A stretch of 64,000 nucleotides of DNA, from the NCBI RefSeq assembly GCF_048268305.1, contig NZ_JBLWVT010000001.1:62001-126000 (forward strand), read 5' to 3'. Under the pieces are notes generated by a model. That model did not search any database, was not told the origin of the DNA, and worked only from the letters and a program-made list of their open reading frames with translations. Position 1 is the stretch's first letter. Every line of letters starts with the position of its first letter. The position numbers and the translations under genes were made by a program. Shown here piece after piece: positions 8,652-15,384 of the stretch. Source of the DNA: Pseudodonghicola sp048268305. GTDB lineage: Bacteria; Pseudomonadota; Alphaproteobacteria; Rhodobacterales; Rhodobacteraceae.

Positions 8652-9809
8652 ATGTCAGCACAGCAGGTTCAGGCAATGGTTCGGGGCGCGCGCGCGATCG
8701 CGCGGCGCCACCTGCGTGCCGTTGTGATGGCCCTGGCGGCGGCGGTGCTGTTGGCTTCCGCGGCGCAGGCCGGGGTGCGGATCAAAGATATCGCCAGTTT
8801 CGAAGGGGTCCGGGAAAACCATCTGATCGGCTATGGTCTGGTGGTGGGCTTGCACGGCTCCGGCGACAAGATGACCAACAGCCCGTTCACCCGGGAGTCG
8901 GTCAAGGGCATGCTCGAACGGCTGGGCGTCGGGAACCTCGATGGCGATCTGCTGAAGACCAAGAACACCGCCGCGGTGATGGTGACGGCCAAGCTGCCGC
9001 CCTTCGCCCGTCGTGGCGCGCCGATCGACGTGGTGGTCTCTTCGCTGGGCGATGCCACCAGCCTGCGCGGGGGCACCCTGCTGGTCACGCCGCTGTCCGG
9101 CGCCGACGGCGAGGTCTATGCCGTGGCGCAGGGGCCGGTTGCGGTGTCGGGCTTCATGGCGCAGGGCAATGCCGCCAGCGTCGTTGAGGGCGTGCCCACC
9201 ATCGCCCGGATCGACAATGGCGCCATTGTCGAACGTGAGGTGAATTTCGAACTGCGCCAGCTCGACAGCTTCCGGATTTCGCTGCGGGTGCCGGATTTCA
9301 CCACTGCGGCGCGGATCGAGGACGCGATCAACATGACGCTGGGCGGTGGCACCGCCCGGGCGCTCGATTCGGCCACGGTCGAAGTGCGGGTTCCCGGCAA
9401 GGGCGATGTGACCGAAACCATCGCGGCGATCGAGAATCTGACGGTTCAGCCTGACAGTGTCGCCCGGGTGGTGGTGGATGAAAAATCCGGAACCATCGTG
9501 ATCGGTGCCAATGTGCGGATCGGTCAGGTGGCGATCAGCCAGGGCGGGCTGACGGTGCGAGTGCGCGAACGCTATAACGTCAGCCAGCCCAATCCCATCA
9601 GCATTGGCGGCACCACGGTTATCGTGCCGGAATCCAATGTCGATGTGCAGGAACGTGAAAGCCGGTTCACCATCCTTCAGGGGGACGTCAGCCTGCAAGA
9701 TCTGGTGGATGGGCTGAATGCCATCGGCGTTGGCGCGCGGCAGACGATTTCGATCCTCGAGGCGATCAAGGCCACCGGGGCGCTGCACGCCGATCTGGAG
9801 ATCATCTGA
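8652..9809 (+). CDS. flgI: FlgI, flagellar P-ring protein
   Basis: 385 aa from ATG 8652, chosen because AGGA lies 8 nt upstream; ATG 8643 and 8676 are alternatives. A signal peptide ending ASAAQA|GVRIKD exports it through Sec. The mature protein opens with RIKDIASFEGVRENHLIGYG and contains GLVVGLHGSGDK, both diagnostic of FlgI. It forms the P ring around the rod and needs FlgA. The stop overlaps the start of the rod-binding gene (ATGA at 9809), indicating translational coupling. Confidence 0.97.
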   Translation: MSAQQVQAMVRGARAIARRHLRAVVMALAAAVLLASAAQAGVRIKDIASFEGVRENHLIGYGLVVGLHGSGDKMTNSPFTRESVKGMLERLGVGNLDGDLLKTKNTAAVMVTAKLPPFARRGAPIDVVVSSLGDATSLRGGTLLVTPLSGADGEVYAVAQGPVAVSGFMAQGNAASVVEGVPTIARIDNGAIVEREVNFELRQLDSFRISLRVPDFTTAARIEDAINMTLGGGTARALDSATVEVRVPGKGDVTETIAAIENLTVQPDSVARVVVDEKSGTIVIGANVRIGQVAISQGGLTVRVRERYNVSQPNPISIGGTTVIVPESNVDVQERESRFTILQGDVSLQDLVDGLNAIGVGARQTISILEAIKATGALHADLEII

Positions 9810-10099
9810 TGACCGATCTGACCTCTGTTTCCGCTGCCGCGATGCAGGCGACGGTCGCGGGCGAGCCGCAGCCGACCGCCGAAGACATGCAGGTGGCGCA
9901 GAAGTTCGAGGCAGTCTTCATCAGCCAGTTCGTCGATCAGATGATGTCGACGGTGGATTACGGGCCGGCCTCAGGCGGGCAGGGGGCCGAGATGTGGCGA
10001 TCTTTCCTGTCCGACGCGATGGCGCAGCAACTGGCCGATCGCGGCGGGCTGGGGATGGGCGAAAGCATCGGTCGCATGCTGGCGGCCTATCGCCGCTGA
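9809..10099 (+). CDS. Rod-binding protein, FlgJ N-terminal / CheL type
   Basis: 96 aa. It contains AQKFEAVFISQFVDQMMST and GAEMWRSFLSDAMAQQLADR, the rod-binding (FlgJ N-terminal) domain also called CheL in alphaproteobacteria. It has no muramidase domain. That activity is apparently supplied in trans by the lytic transglycosylase at 14553, the same split seen with Rhodobacter sphaeroides FlgJ and SltF. It overlaps the flgI stop by the ATGA junction, so it is translated with FlgI. Confidence 0.88.
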   Translation: MTDLTSVSAAAMQATVAGEPQPTAEDMQVAQKFEAVFISQFVDQMMSTVDYGPASGGQGAEMWRSFLSDAMAQQLADRGGLGMGESIGRMLAAYRR

Positions 10100-10138
10100 G
10101 TGGCGGTATCATTCGAGACAATGGGCGGGGGCTGCGGA

Positions 10139-10636
10139 ATGCGAGAGCGGCGGAAATTCAGGATCGGGCAGCGGGCCGAGGCACGGCGCGGTGCCGCCGA
10201 GGCGGGCAATAGGGTGCTCACCTCGGAGGATGAGGCGAATATCGAAGCCTTCGCCGCCAAGGTGGGGGAGGCGATCGATCTGTTGAACGAGGAAATCGCC
10301 GCCATTCGTGCCGGCAAGTTTCAGCGGGTGGGCGAGCTTTTTGAACGGAAATCCGCGCTGCTGAAATGGCTGGAGCTGCGGGTGCCGCTGGTCGAACCCT
10401 TCCTATCCCATGACATGGCGAAGGACAGCGGCTTGCCGGCCCGGCTGGCCGAGCTGCAAAAGGTGGTGAGCGAGGATGGCGTGCTGTTGCAGCGGATGGC
10501 CCTCGCCGCCGGCAATATCGTGCGCGAGATCAGGAAGGCGACGGAACGCAGCGGACTGACCGGGCTTTATGGCAAGTCCGGGCAGAAGATCGCGGCCCAG
10601 CCGGGCGGGCGGCTGCGGATAGATCGCGAATTCTGA
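10139..10636 (+). CDS. FlgN-like flagellar export chaperone (putative)
   Basis: 165 aa from ATG 10139, with a GGGGGCTGCGGA purine-rich leader (ATG 10121 and GTG 10100 are alternatives). The protein is small, charged and helical, with NIEAFAAKVGEAIDLLNEEI and GELFERKSALLKWLELRVPL, the kind of coiled coil seen in FlgN chaperones for FlgK/FlgL. It lies between the rod-binding gene and flagellin. The family call rests on size, helix pattern and location rather than on a strict motif. Confidence 0.6.
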   Translation: MRERRKFRIGQRAEARRGAAEAGNRVLTSEDEANIEAFAAKVGEAIDLLNEEIAAIRAGKFQRVGELFERKSALLKWLELRVPLVEPFLSHDMAKDSGLPARLAELQKVVSEDGVLLQRMALAAGNIVREIRKATERSGLTGLYGKSGQKIAAQPGGRLRIDREF

Positions 10637-10674
10637 GCGTCGGCGTCGGGAAACGTCAAAACGTAAACCCCGCT

Positions 10675-10769
10675 TTAATCCCGGTGTTAATATCCTCGGT
10701 ACTGGTTTTCGAACCAGATCACAGTCAGAAGACTGGACTCAAAAAAACGAGAACTGAGGAGAGCATTAA
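10675..10769 (+). promoter_or_regulatory. Flagellin promoter/leader with two hairpins
   Basis: TTAA-N8-TTAA occurs at 10675-10690, resembling CtrA half-sites. Downstream are two small hairpins: CTGGTT-TTCG-AACCAG at 10702-10717, which has a UUCG tetraloop, and CAGTC-AGAA-GACTG at 10722-10735. GAGGAG follows about 6-7 nt before the flagellin ATG. A structured 5' leader is notable because FlbT, encoded at 27816, is known in Caulobacter to bind the flagellin mRNA leader. Whether FlbT acts here is inference. Confidence 0.5.
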
Positions 10770-11591
10770 ATGTCGTCCATTCTCAACAATAGCTCCGCAA
10801 CCGTCGCTCTGGCCACTCTGAACCAGATCAACAAGGGTCTGAACGAGACCCAGAACCGCGTCTCCAGCGGTCTGGCGATCAGCTCGGGCAAGGACAACGC
10901 CGCCTATTTCGCCATCTCTGAAACGATGTCGGGCGACAGCGGCATGTTCAGCGCCATCAACGAAGGCCTGACCTCGACCAAGAACTCGGTCTCGACCGCC
11001 CGTCTGGGTGCTGAAACCGTTTCCAGCCTGACCGAAAAATTCGCCGAGCGTATTGCTTTCGCCCAAGGCAACGGGATCAACCTGACCGACGTGCAATCGG
11101 AACTCGACGCTCTGGTTGCCCAGATCGGCGCGGCCATCGACCAGTCGACCTTCAACGGCGACGATCTGGTCACTTCGACCGACACCGTCACCGTGGTGAC
11201 CGGGATCAGCCGGTCGTCGGGCAGCTTCGCCACCACCACGATCACCTTCGACAAGGTCGATCTGTCGGCGATCAAGACCACGCTGGAAAGCATCGACCTG
11301 ACCACTTCGACCGACCTGGCCGCCGATCTGGCCACCGCCGAAGGCGCTCTGGCCGACTCGATCACCGCCGCGACCAGCCTGGGCGTCACCGAAGACACGC
11401 TGGACGGTCAGCAGGATTTCCTGTCGTCGCTGACCGACACGCTGGATTCCGGCGTCAGCGCCATGGTTGATGCGAACATGGAAGAAGAAGCTGCGCGTCT
11501 GCAAGCCTATCAGGTTCAGCAGCAGCTCGCGACGCAATCGCTGTCGATCGCGAACCAGTCGCCGCAAAACATCCTGAGCCTGTTCAAGTAA
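10770..11591 (+). CDS. fliC: Flagellin, filament protein
   Basis: 273 aa. The conserved D0/D1 ends are present: the N-terminus MSSILNNSSATVALATLNQI with RVSSGLAISSGKDNAAYFAI, and the C-terminus EEEAARLQAYQVQQQLATQSLSIANQSPQNILSLFK-type helix. The central variable region, about residues 120-190, is short and Thr-rich, so the outer D2/D3 domains are minimal or absent, as in many alphaproteobacterial flagellins. Its codons are markedly biased toward one choice (ctg, gcc, acc, atc), as expected of a very highly expressed gene. It has its own structured leader and a strong downstream hairpin. Confidence 0.97.
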   Translation: MSSILNNSSATVALATLNQINKGLNETQNRVSSGLAISSGKDNAAYFAISETMSGDSGMFSAINEGLTSTKNSVSTARLGAETVSSLTEKFAERIAFAQGNGINLTDVQSELDALVAQIGAAIDQSTFNGDDLVTSTDTVTVVTGISRSSGSFATTTITFDKVDLSAIKTTLESIDLTTSTDLAADLATAEGALADSITAATSLGVTEDTLDGQQDFLSSLTDTLDSGVSAMVDANMEEEAARLQAYQVQQQLATQSLSIANQSPQNILSLFK

Positions 11592-11600
11592 CAGTCCTTG

Positions 11601-11626
11601 GTCGTCAGGGGGTAACCCCTGACGAC
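11601..11626 (+). terminator. Flagellin terminator hairpin
   Basis: A perfect 11-bp stem, GTCGTCAGGGG / CCCCTGACGAC, with a GTAA loop starts 10 nt after the flagellin stop. There is no uridine tract, but stem strength and position support transcript termination or 3'-end stabilisation of the flagellin mRNA. Confidence 0.8.
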
Positions 11627-11648
11627 ACCTCGTATCCGGTACCAGTGA

Positions 11649-13070
11649 TCAGGCGCGATACCCTTGGGTCGGCTTGGGCCGGGCGCCCGAACTGCGTGGC
11701 GCGGGCGTTTGCTTGTCCGGGGCGGTCGGCAGGGCAACCTCGATCCCTGCCTCCAGCAGCATCCGATAGATTTCCGCAAAGCTTTGATCGGCGCGCAGGG
11801 TTTCGGCCTTTTTCTGCGCCAGAAAGCCATTCGCCGCGCGGAAAAAACGGATCGCGGCGTCGGTTTCAAGGTCGGACCCGGGTTTGTAGGCGCCGACGCG
11901 GATCAGCTCCTCCATATCGGCATAGCGGGCCAGGGCGCGTCGTGCCGCCTGCATGATGGTGAACTCTTCTTCGCTGTGGCAGTCGGGCAGCATGCGCGAG
12001 ATCGACTTTTGCACGTTGATCGCCGGATAACGGTCCTGTTCGGCGATGCGCCTGTCCAGCACGATATGGCCGTCGAGGATGCCGCGCACCGCATCGGCAA
12101 TCGGTTCGTTCATGTCGTCGCCGTCAACCAGAACAGTATAGATGCCGGTGATGTCGCCTTCTCCCTCGCGGCCGGGCCCGGCGCGTTCCAGCAGGTGCGG
12201 CAGTTCGGAGAACACCGTCGGCGGATAGCCCCGCGTGGTCGGTGGCTCGCCGCTCGACAGGCCGATCTCGCGCTGTGCCATGGCGAAACGGGTGACGCTG
12301 TCCATCATCAGCAGCACCTGCTTGCCCTCGGCGCGGAAATGTTCGGCTACGGCGGTGGCGGTCCAGGCGGCTTGTCGCCGCAACAGCGGCGCCTCGTCCC
12401 CGGTGGCGACCACGACCACCGACCGCGCCATGCCCTCGGGGCCCAGATCCTCTTCGATGAAGTCCTGAACCTCGCGACCGCGTTCGCCGACCAGACCGAT
12501 GACGATAACATCGGCGTTGGTGTTGCGGGCCAGCATCGCCATCAGGGTCGACTTGCCCACGCCCGAGCCGGCGAAGATCCCCATGCGCTGACCGCGGCAG
12601 ATCGGGGTGAACAGGTCGATGCACTTGATCTGGGTTTCCAGCTTGGCGCCGACGCGGCGGCGGGCATAGGCGGGCGGCGGGCTGTTGCGGCCGCGGGTGC
12701 GCCGGCTGCCGCGGCGAAAGTCGGGCGCAAGTGACAGCGGTTGCCCCAGGGCATTCACCACCGTGCCGATCCAGCTTTCGTCCGGGCGGATACCGTCCTC
12801 GGACTGGATCAGATCGACGGCGTCGCCGACAGCAATGCCCTCCCAGGTGCCGAAGGGCAGCAGGTGCAGCCCCTCGGCACTGGCGCCGACGATCTCGCCG
12901 GTGACGGTGCCGTGCTGGCCATGGACGCGACAGCGCTGCCCCAGTCCGGCGGCGCGTTGCAGCCCGGCGACCCGCAAGGTCAGGCCAACGACAGATTGAA
13001 CACGCCCTGTAATTCTTGTGGATTCCAGGGGCGAAATCTTTTGTCGCAGGTCGGAAAATACCTTAGTCAC
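11649..13070 (-). CDS. fliI: FliI, flagellar export ATPase
   Basis: 473 aa from GTG 13070, preceded by an AGG about 9 nt upstream; the open frame extends to a TTG at 13115, so the start is uncertain. A Walker A motif, GIFAGSGVGKST, lies near residue 170, and the F1-ATPase beta-like core (GLVGERGREVQDFIEEDLG, LLMMDSVTRFAMAQREIGL) is intact. FliI energises docking and unfolding of export substrates at FlhA/FlhB with FliH. It stands alone on the minus strand, divergent from flgB and convergent with flagellin. Confidence 0.95.
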   Translation of the reverse strand: MTKVFSDLRQKISPLESTRITGRVQSVVGLTLRVAGLQRAAGLGQRCRVHGQHGTVTGEIVGASAEGLHLLPFGTWEGIAVGDAVDLIQSEDGIRPDESWIGTVVNALGQPLSLAPDFRRGSRRTRGRNSPPPAYARRRVGAKLETQIKCIDLFTPICRGQRMGIFAGSGVGKSTLMAMLARNTNADVIVIGLVGERGREVQDFIEEDLGPEGMARSVVVVATGDEAPLLRRQAAWTATAVAEHFRAEGKQVLLMMDSVTRFAMAQREIGLSSGEPPTTRGYPPTVFSELPHLLERAGPGREGEGDITGIYTVLVDGDDMNEPIADAVRGILDGHIVLDRRIAEQDRYPAINVQKSISRMLPDCHSEEEFTIMQAARRALARYADMEELIRVGAYKPGSDLETDAAIRFFRAANGFLAQKKAETLRADQSFAEIYRMLLEAGIEVALPTAPDKQTPAPRSSGARPKPTQGYRA

Positions 13071-13120
13071 AAGAATAGACCTGTTAATCTTTGTTGTGCT
13101 TGCTATAGTCTCCAAGAATT
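13070..13120. promoter_or_regulatory. fliI / flgB divergent control region
   Basis: A short gap between fliI (-) and flgB (+) carries two CAAGAAT heptamers, at 13070-13076 and 13113-13119, with GTTAAT between them and CTTGCTATAG beside the second. The AAGAATAGAC block here resembles AAGTATAGAC upstream of fliF at 22154. If fliI starts at 13070, the first heptamer abuts its start codon, which would weaken an operator role for that copy. Confidence 0.3.
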
Positions 13121-13132
13121 GAGCCGGAGTCC

Positions 13133-13489
13133 ATGATGAATTTCGAAGCCCTCAACCTGTTTCAGCTTGCCTCGCGCCGTCTGCAGTGGCTGTCGGACAA
13201 GCAGCGTTCAGTTTCGGAAAATATCGCCAACGCCGATGTCGCCGGCTATCGCGCCCGCGATGTGCAAAGCTTTGATGCCTATCTCGACAGCGCGGGCCGT
13301 TCTTCGGTTTCGCCCGAGGCGGAGGTTTCCGAGGTCAGGGACGAATGGGGCGGGACGATTTCGGGCAATACCGTGGTCATGGAAGAGCAGATCCTCGATG
13401 CGGCGAATACCCAGAGCCAATATCGTCTTGCCTCCAACCTCTATCGCAAGGCGCATGAGATGCTGCTCAGCGTCGCCGGCAGTAACTGA
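13133..13489 (+). CDS. flgB: FlgB, proximal rod protein
   Basis: 118 aa (ATG 13133 or the adjacent ATG 13136), with GGAG about 5-8 nt upstream. It has the rod signature SENIANADVAGYRARDVQSF near residue 30 and a C-terminal QYRLASNLYRKAHEMLLSV helix. FlgB forms the base of the proximal rod and is exported early. It is the first gene of a long operon, flgB-flgC-fliE-fliQ-slt-flhA-fliR-flhB. Confidence 0.93.
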   Translation: MMNFEALNLFQLASRRLQWLSDKQRSVSENIANADVAGYRARDVQSFDAYLDSAGRSSVSPEAEVSEVRDEWGGTISGNTVVMEEQILDAANTQSQYRLASNLYRKAHEMLLSVAGSN

Positions 13490-13500
13490 GGAGATCGGTC

Positions 13501-13911
13501 ATGGATGCGCTGTCCTCGATCGTGAAAATCGCCGCCAGCGGCATGCGCGCCCAGGGCGAGCGGCTGCGGGTGGTGTCGGAAAACGTCGCCAACGCTTCTA
13601 CCACCGCGCAGAAGTCCGGCGATGAACCCTATCGCCGCAAGGTGATCAGCTTTGGCGAGATGACGGATGAGGCGACCGGTGCCGCCTTGGTCGAGGTCAG
13701 CGACATCACCCGCGACATGGGCGAATTCTCGTTGCGCTTCGACCCCTCGCATCCGGCGGCGGACGACAATGGCTATGTCAAGTTGCCCAACGTCAATCCG
13801 TTGATCGAGATGAGTAACATGCGCGAGGCCTCGCGCAGCTATGAGGCCAATCTGACGATGCTCGAGAATGCCAAGCAGATGCGCAGCGAGCTGATTAATC
13901 TGATTGAGTAG
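13501..13911 (+). CDS. flgC: FlgC, proximal rod protein
   Basis: 136 aa. MDALSSIVKIAASGMRAQGE is followed by VSENVANASTTAQKSGDEPY, then the C-terminal VNPLIEMSNMREASRSYEAN motif, which together identify FlgC. It has a GAGGAGATC ribosome binding site. It lies 11 bp after flgB and 10 bp before fliE, a typical rod-operon spacing. Confidence 0.96.
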   Translation: MDALSSIVKIAASGMRAQGERLRVVSENVANASTTAQKSGDEPYRRKVISFGEMTDEATGAALVEVSDITRDMGEFSLRFDPSHPAADDNGYVKLPNVNPLIEMSNMREASRSYEANLTMLENAKQMRSELINLIE

Positions 13912-13921
13912 GAAGTGATTC

Positions 13922-14242
13922 ATGGTTGATGTCTCCGCCATCCGTCCGGGCATGATCGTCGAAGCCGCCTATGGCAAGGCCAAGACCCTGGGAGAGGGCG
14001 CCGCCGCATCCGACGGTGACCAGGGGCCGAGCTTTGGCGATATGATCCGCAAGGCCGCCGAAGGCGCGGTCGGCTCCGTGCGCTATGGCGACGCCGCCGC
14101 GCAGGCGGGGCTGGCCGAGAAGATCGGCATGCAGCAGGTGGTCGAGGCGACGATGGCGATGGAAAGCACGGTGCGCGTCTCGGTGGCGCTGCGCGACAAG
14201 CTGGTCAGCGCCTATAAAGACGTCCTGAACATGTCGATCTGA
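13922..14242 (+). CDS. fliE: FliE, MS ring-rod junction protein
   Basis: 106 aa, close to the usual FliE length. The C-terminal half carries QAGLAEKIGMQQVVEATMAM and VRVSVALRDKLVSAYKDVLN, the FliE domain. FliE links the FliF ring to the proximal rod and is an early export substrate. The GC-rich N-terminal part is poorly conserved, as is usual. A 39-bp gap leads to fliQ. Confidence 0.93.
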   Translation: MVDVSAIRPGMIVEAAYGKAKTLGEGAAASDGDQGPSFGDMIRKAAEGAVGSVRYGDAAAQAGLAEKIGMQQVVEATMAMESTVRVSVALRDKLVSAYKDVLNMSI

Positions 14243-14281
14243 CACGGGCATTCGCCTGCCATCACCCCGGGGAGAGGCCGA

Positions 14282-14551
14282 TTGGATACGGTCAGCGTAT
14301 ATGAGATCATCCGATTGACGCTCAACACGGTGCTGCTGGCCTCGGCGCCGGTGATGGCGGTGGCGCTGCTGGTCGGGCTGATCGTCTCCTTCGTGCAGGC
14401 GCTGACCCAGATCCAGGAAATGACGCTGACCTTCGTGCCGAAGATCGTGGCGATCTTTCTGGCACTCGCCCTGACCCTTCCCTTCATCTACGGAACGCTG
14501 AGCCGGCTGTCGAACCAGGTGTTCGACCTGATCGTCAGCGGTGGCGGCTGA
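14282..14551 (+). CDS. fliQ: FliQ, export gate membrane protein
   Basis: 89 aa, the standard length, with two hydrophobic helices (LNTVLLASAPVMAVALLVGL and MTLTFVPKIVAIFLALALTL) joined by the conserved QALTQIQE loop. Translation begins at TTG 14282, supported by the strong GGGGAGAGG 4 nt upstream; no ATG gives the full first helix. FliQ packs with FliP and FliR in the export gate. The stop at 14551 is 1 nt before the transglycosylase ATG. Confidence 0.95.
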   Translation: MDTVSVYEIIRLTLNTVLLASAPVMAVALLVGLIVSFVQALTQIQEMTLTFVPKIVAIFLALALTLPFIYGTLSRLSNQVFDLIVSGGG

Positions 14552-14552
14552 G

Positions 14553-15377
14553 ATGGGGCGCGGGCGGCGCATCGGCACGTGTGGCGCGGTGATGGTTCTG
14601 GCGGCCGCCCCGTTCTGGGGGGAGGCGCGGGCCGAATTCTTCGCGGGCTTCTACAAATCGGTGCTGCCGCCGTCGGCGCGGGCAGTCGTGACGCCGGATG
14701 ACCCCGAGGAGCGGGCACTGACTGGGGCCGATTGCGTTGCCGCGATCCTCGACGCCCAGGCGCGCTATGGTATTCCCGACAACCTGCTGTTGGCGATCGG
14801 CGTGCAGGAGGCCGGCCGGCGCGGCAAGGAGGGGCTGACCGTCTGGCCCTGGACTGTCAACGCCGCGGGCGAGGGCGCATTCTTCAAGACCCGGGCCGAG
14901 GCGATGGCCTGGGTCGAGGGCAAGCGGGCGGCCGGGATCGCCTCGATCGACGTGGGCTGCATGCAGGTGAACCAGCGCTGGCACGGGGCAAATTTCGATA
15001 CGCTCGATCTGGCCTTCGAACCCCTGGTGAACGTGGATTATGCGGCGCGCTATCTGAGCGGGCTCTATCAGGAGACCGGCGATTGGTGGGCGGCGGCGGG
15101 GCGCTATCACTCGGCCACGGAGGCCTATCAAAAGACCTATCTCGCCGCGCTCAAACGCAATCAGTCGGTGGTCAATGCCGGTCTGGGCCAGCTGCTGGGC
15201 CAGGCGCGCAGGTCGTCGATGTTCACTGTCGCCGCCGCAGAGGCCGCCGCGCCGCCGCCCCCGCCCGAGCCGCCGGTGTTCTGGGGCAGCGCCCATCAGG
15301 CCGAGGAGGCGCAGTTTTCGATTTATTCCGCCTATCCGATCCGTCCGGTGCTGCCGGATTACAGGATCGTGAATTGA
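14553..15377 (+). CDS. Flagellar lytic transglycosylase (SltF-like)
   Basis: 274 aa with a signal peptide (CGAVMVLAAAPFWGEARA|EF), so it acts in the periplasm. The SLT domain, about residues 58-200, shows LLLAIGVQEAGRR with the presumed catalytic Glu at residue 86, the IDVGCMQVNQRWHG motif (GxMQxN type), NVDYAARYLSGLY and AGRYHSA. The tail has a proline run (APPPPPEPPV). It is embedded between fliQ and flhA, so it probably opens the peptidoglycan for rod passage, as SltF does in Rhodobacter sphaeroides, partnering the domain-less rod-binding protein at 9809. Confidence 0.88.
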   Translation: MGRGRRIGTCGAVMVLAAAPFWGEARAEFFAGFYKSVLPPSARAVVTPDDPEERALTGADCVAAILDAQARYGIPDNLLLAIGVQEAGRRGKEGLTVWPWTVNAAGEGAFFKTRAEAMAWVEGKRAAGIASIDVGCMQVNQRWHGANFDTLDLAFEPLVNVDYAARYLSGLYQETGDWWAAAGRYHSATEAYQKTYLAALKRNQSVVNAGLGQLLGQARRSSMFTVAAAEAAAPPPPPEPPVFWGSAHQAEEAQFSIYSAYPIRPVLPDYRIVN

Positions 15378-15384
15378 GGATCAG

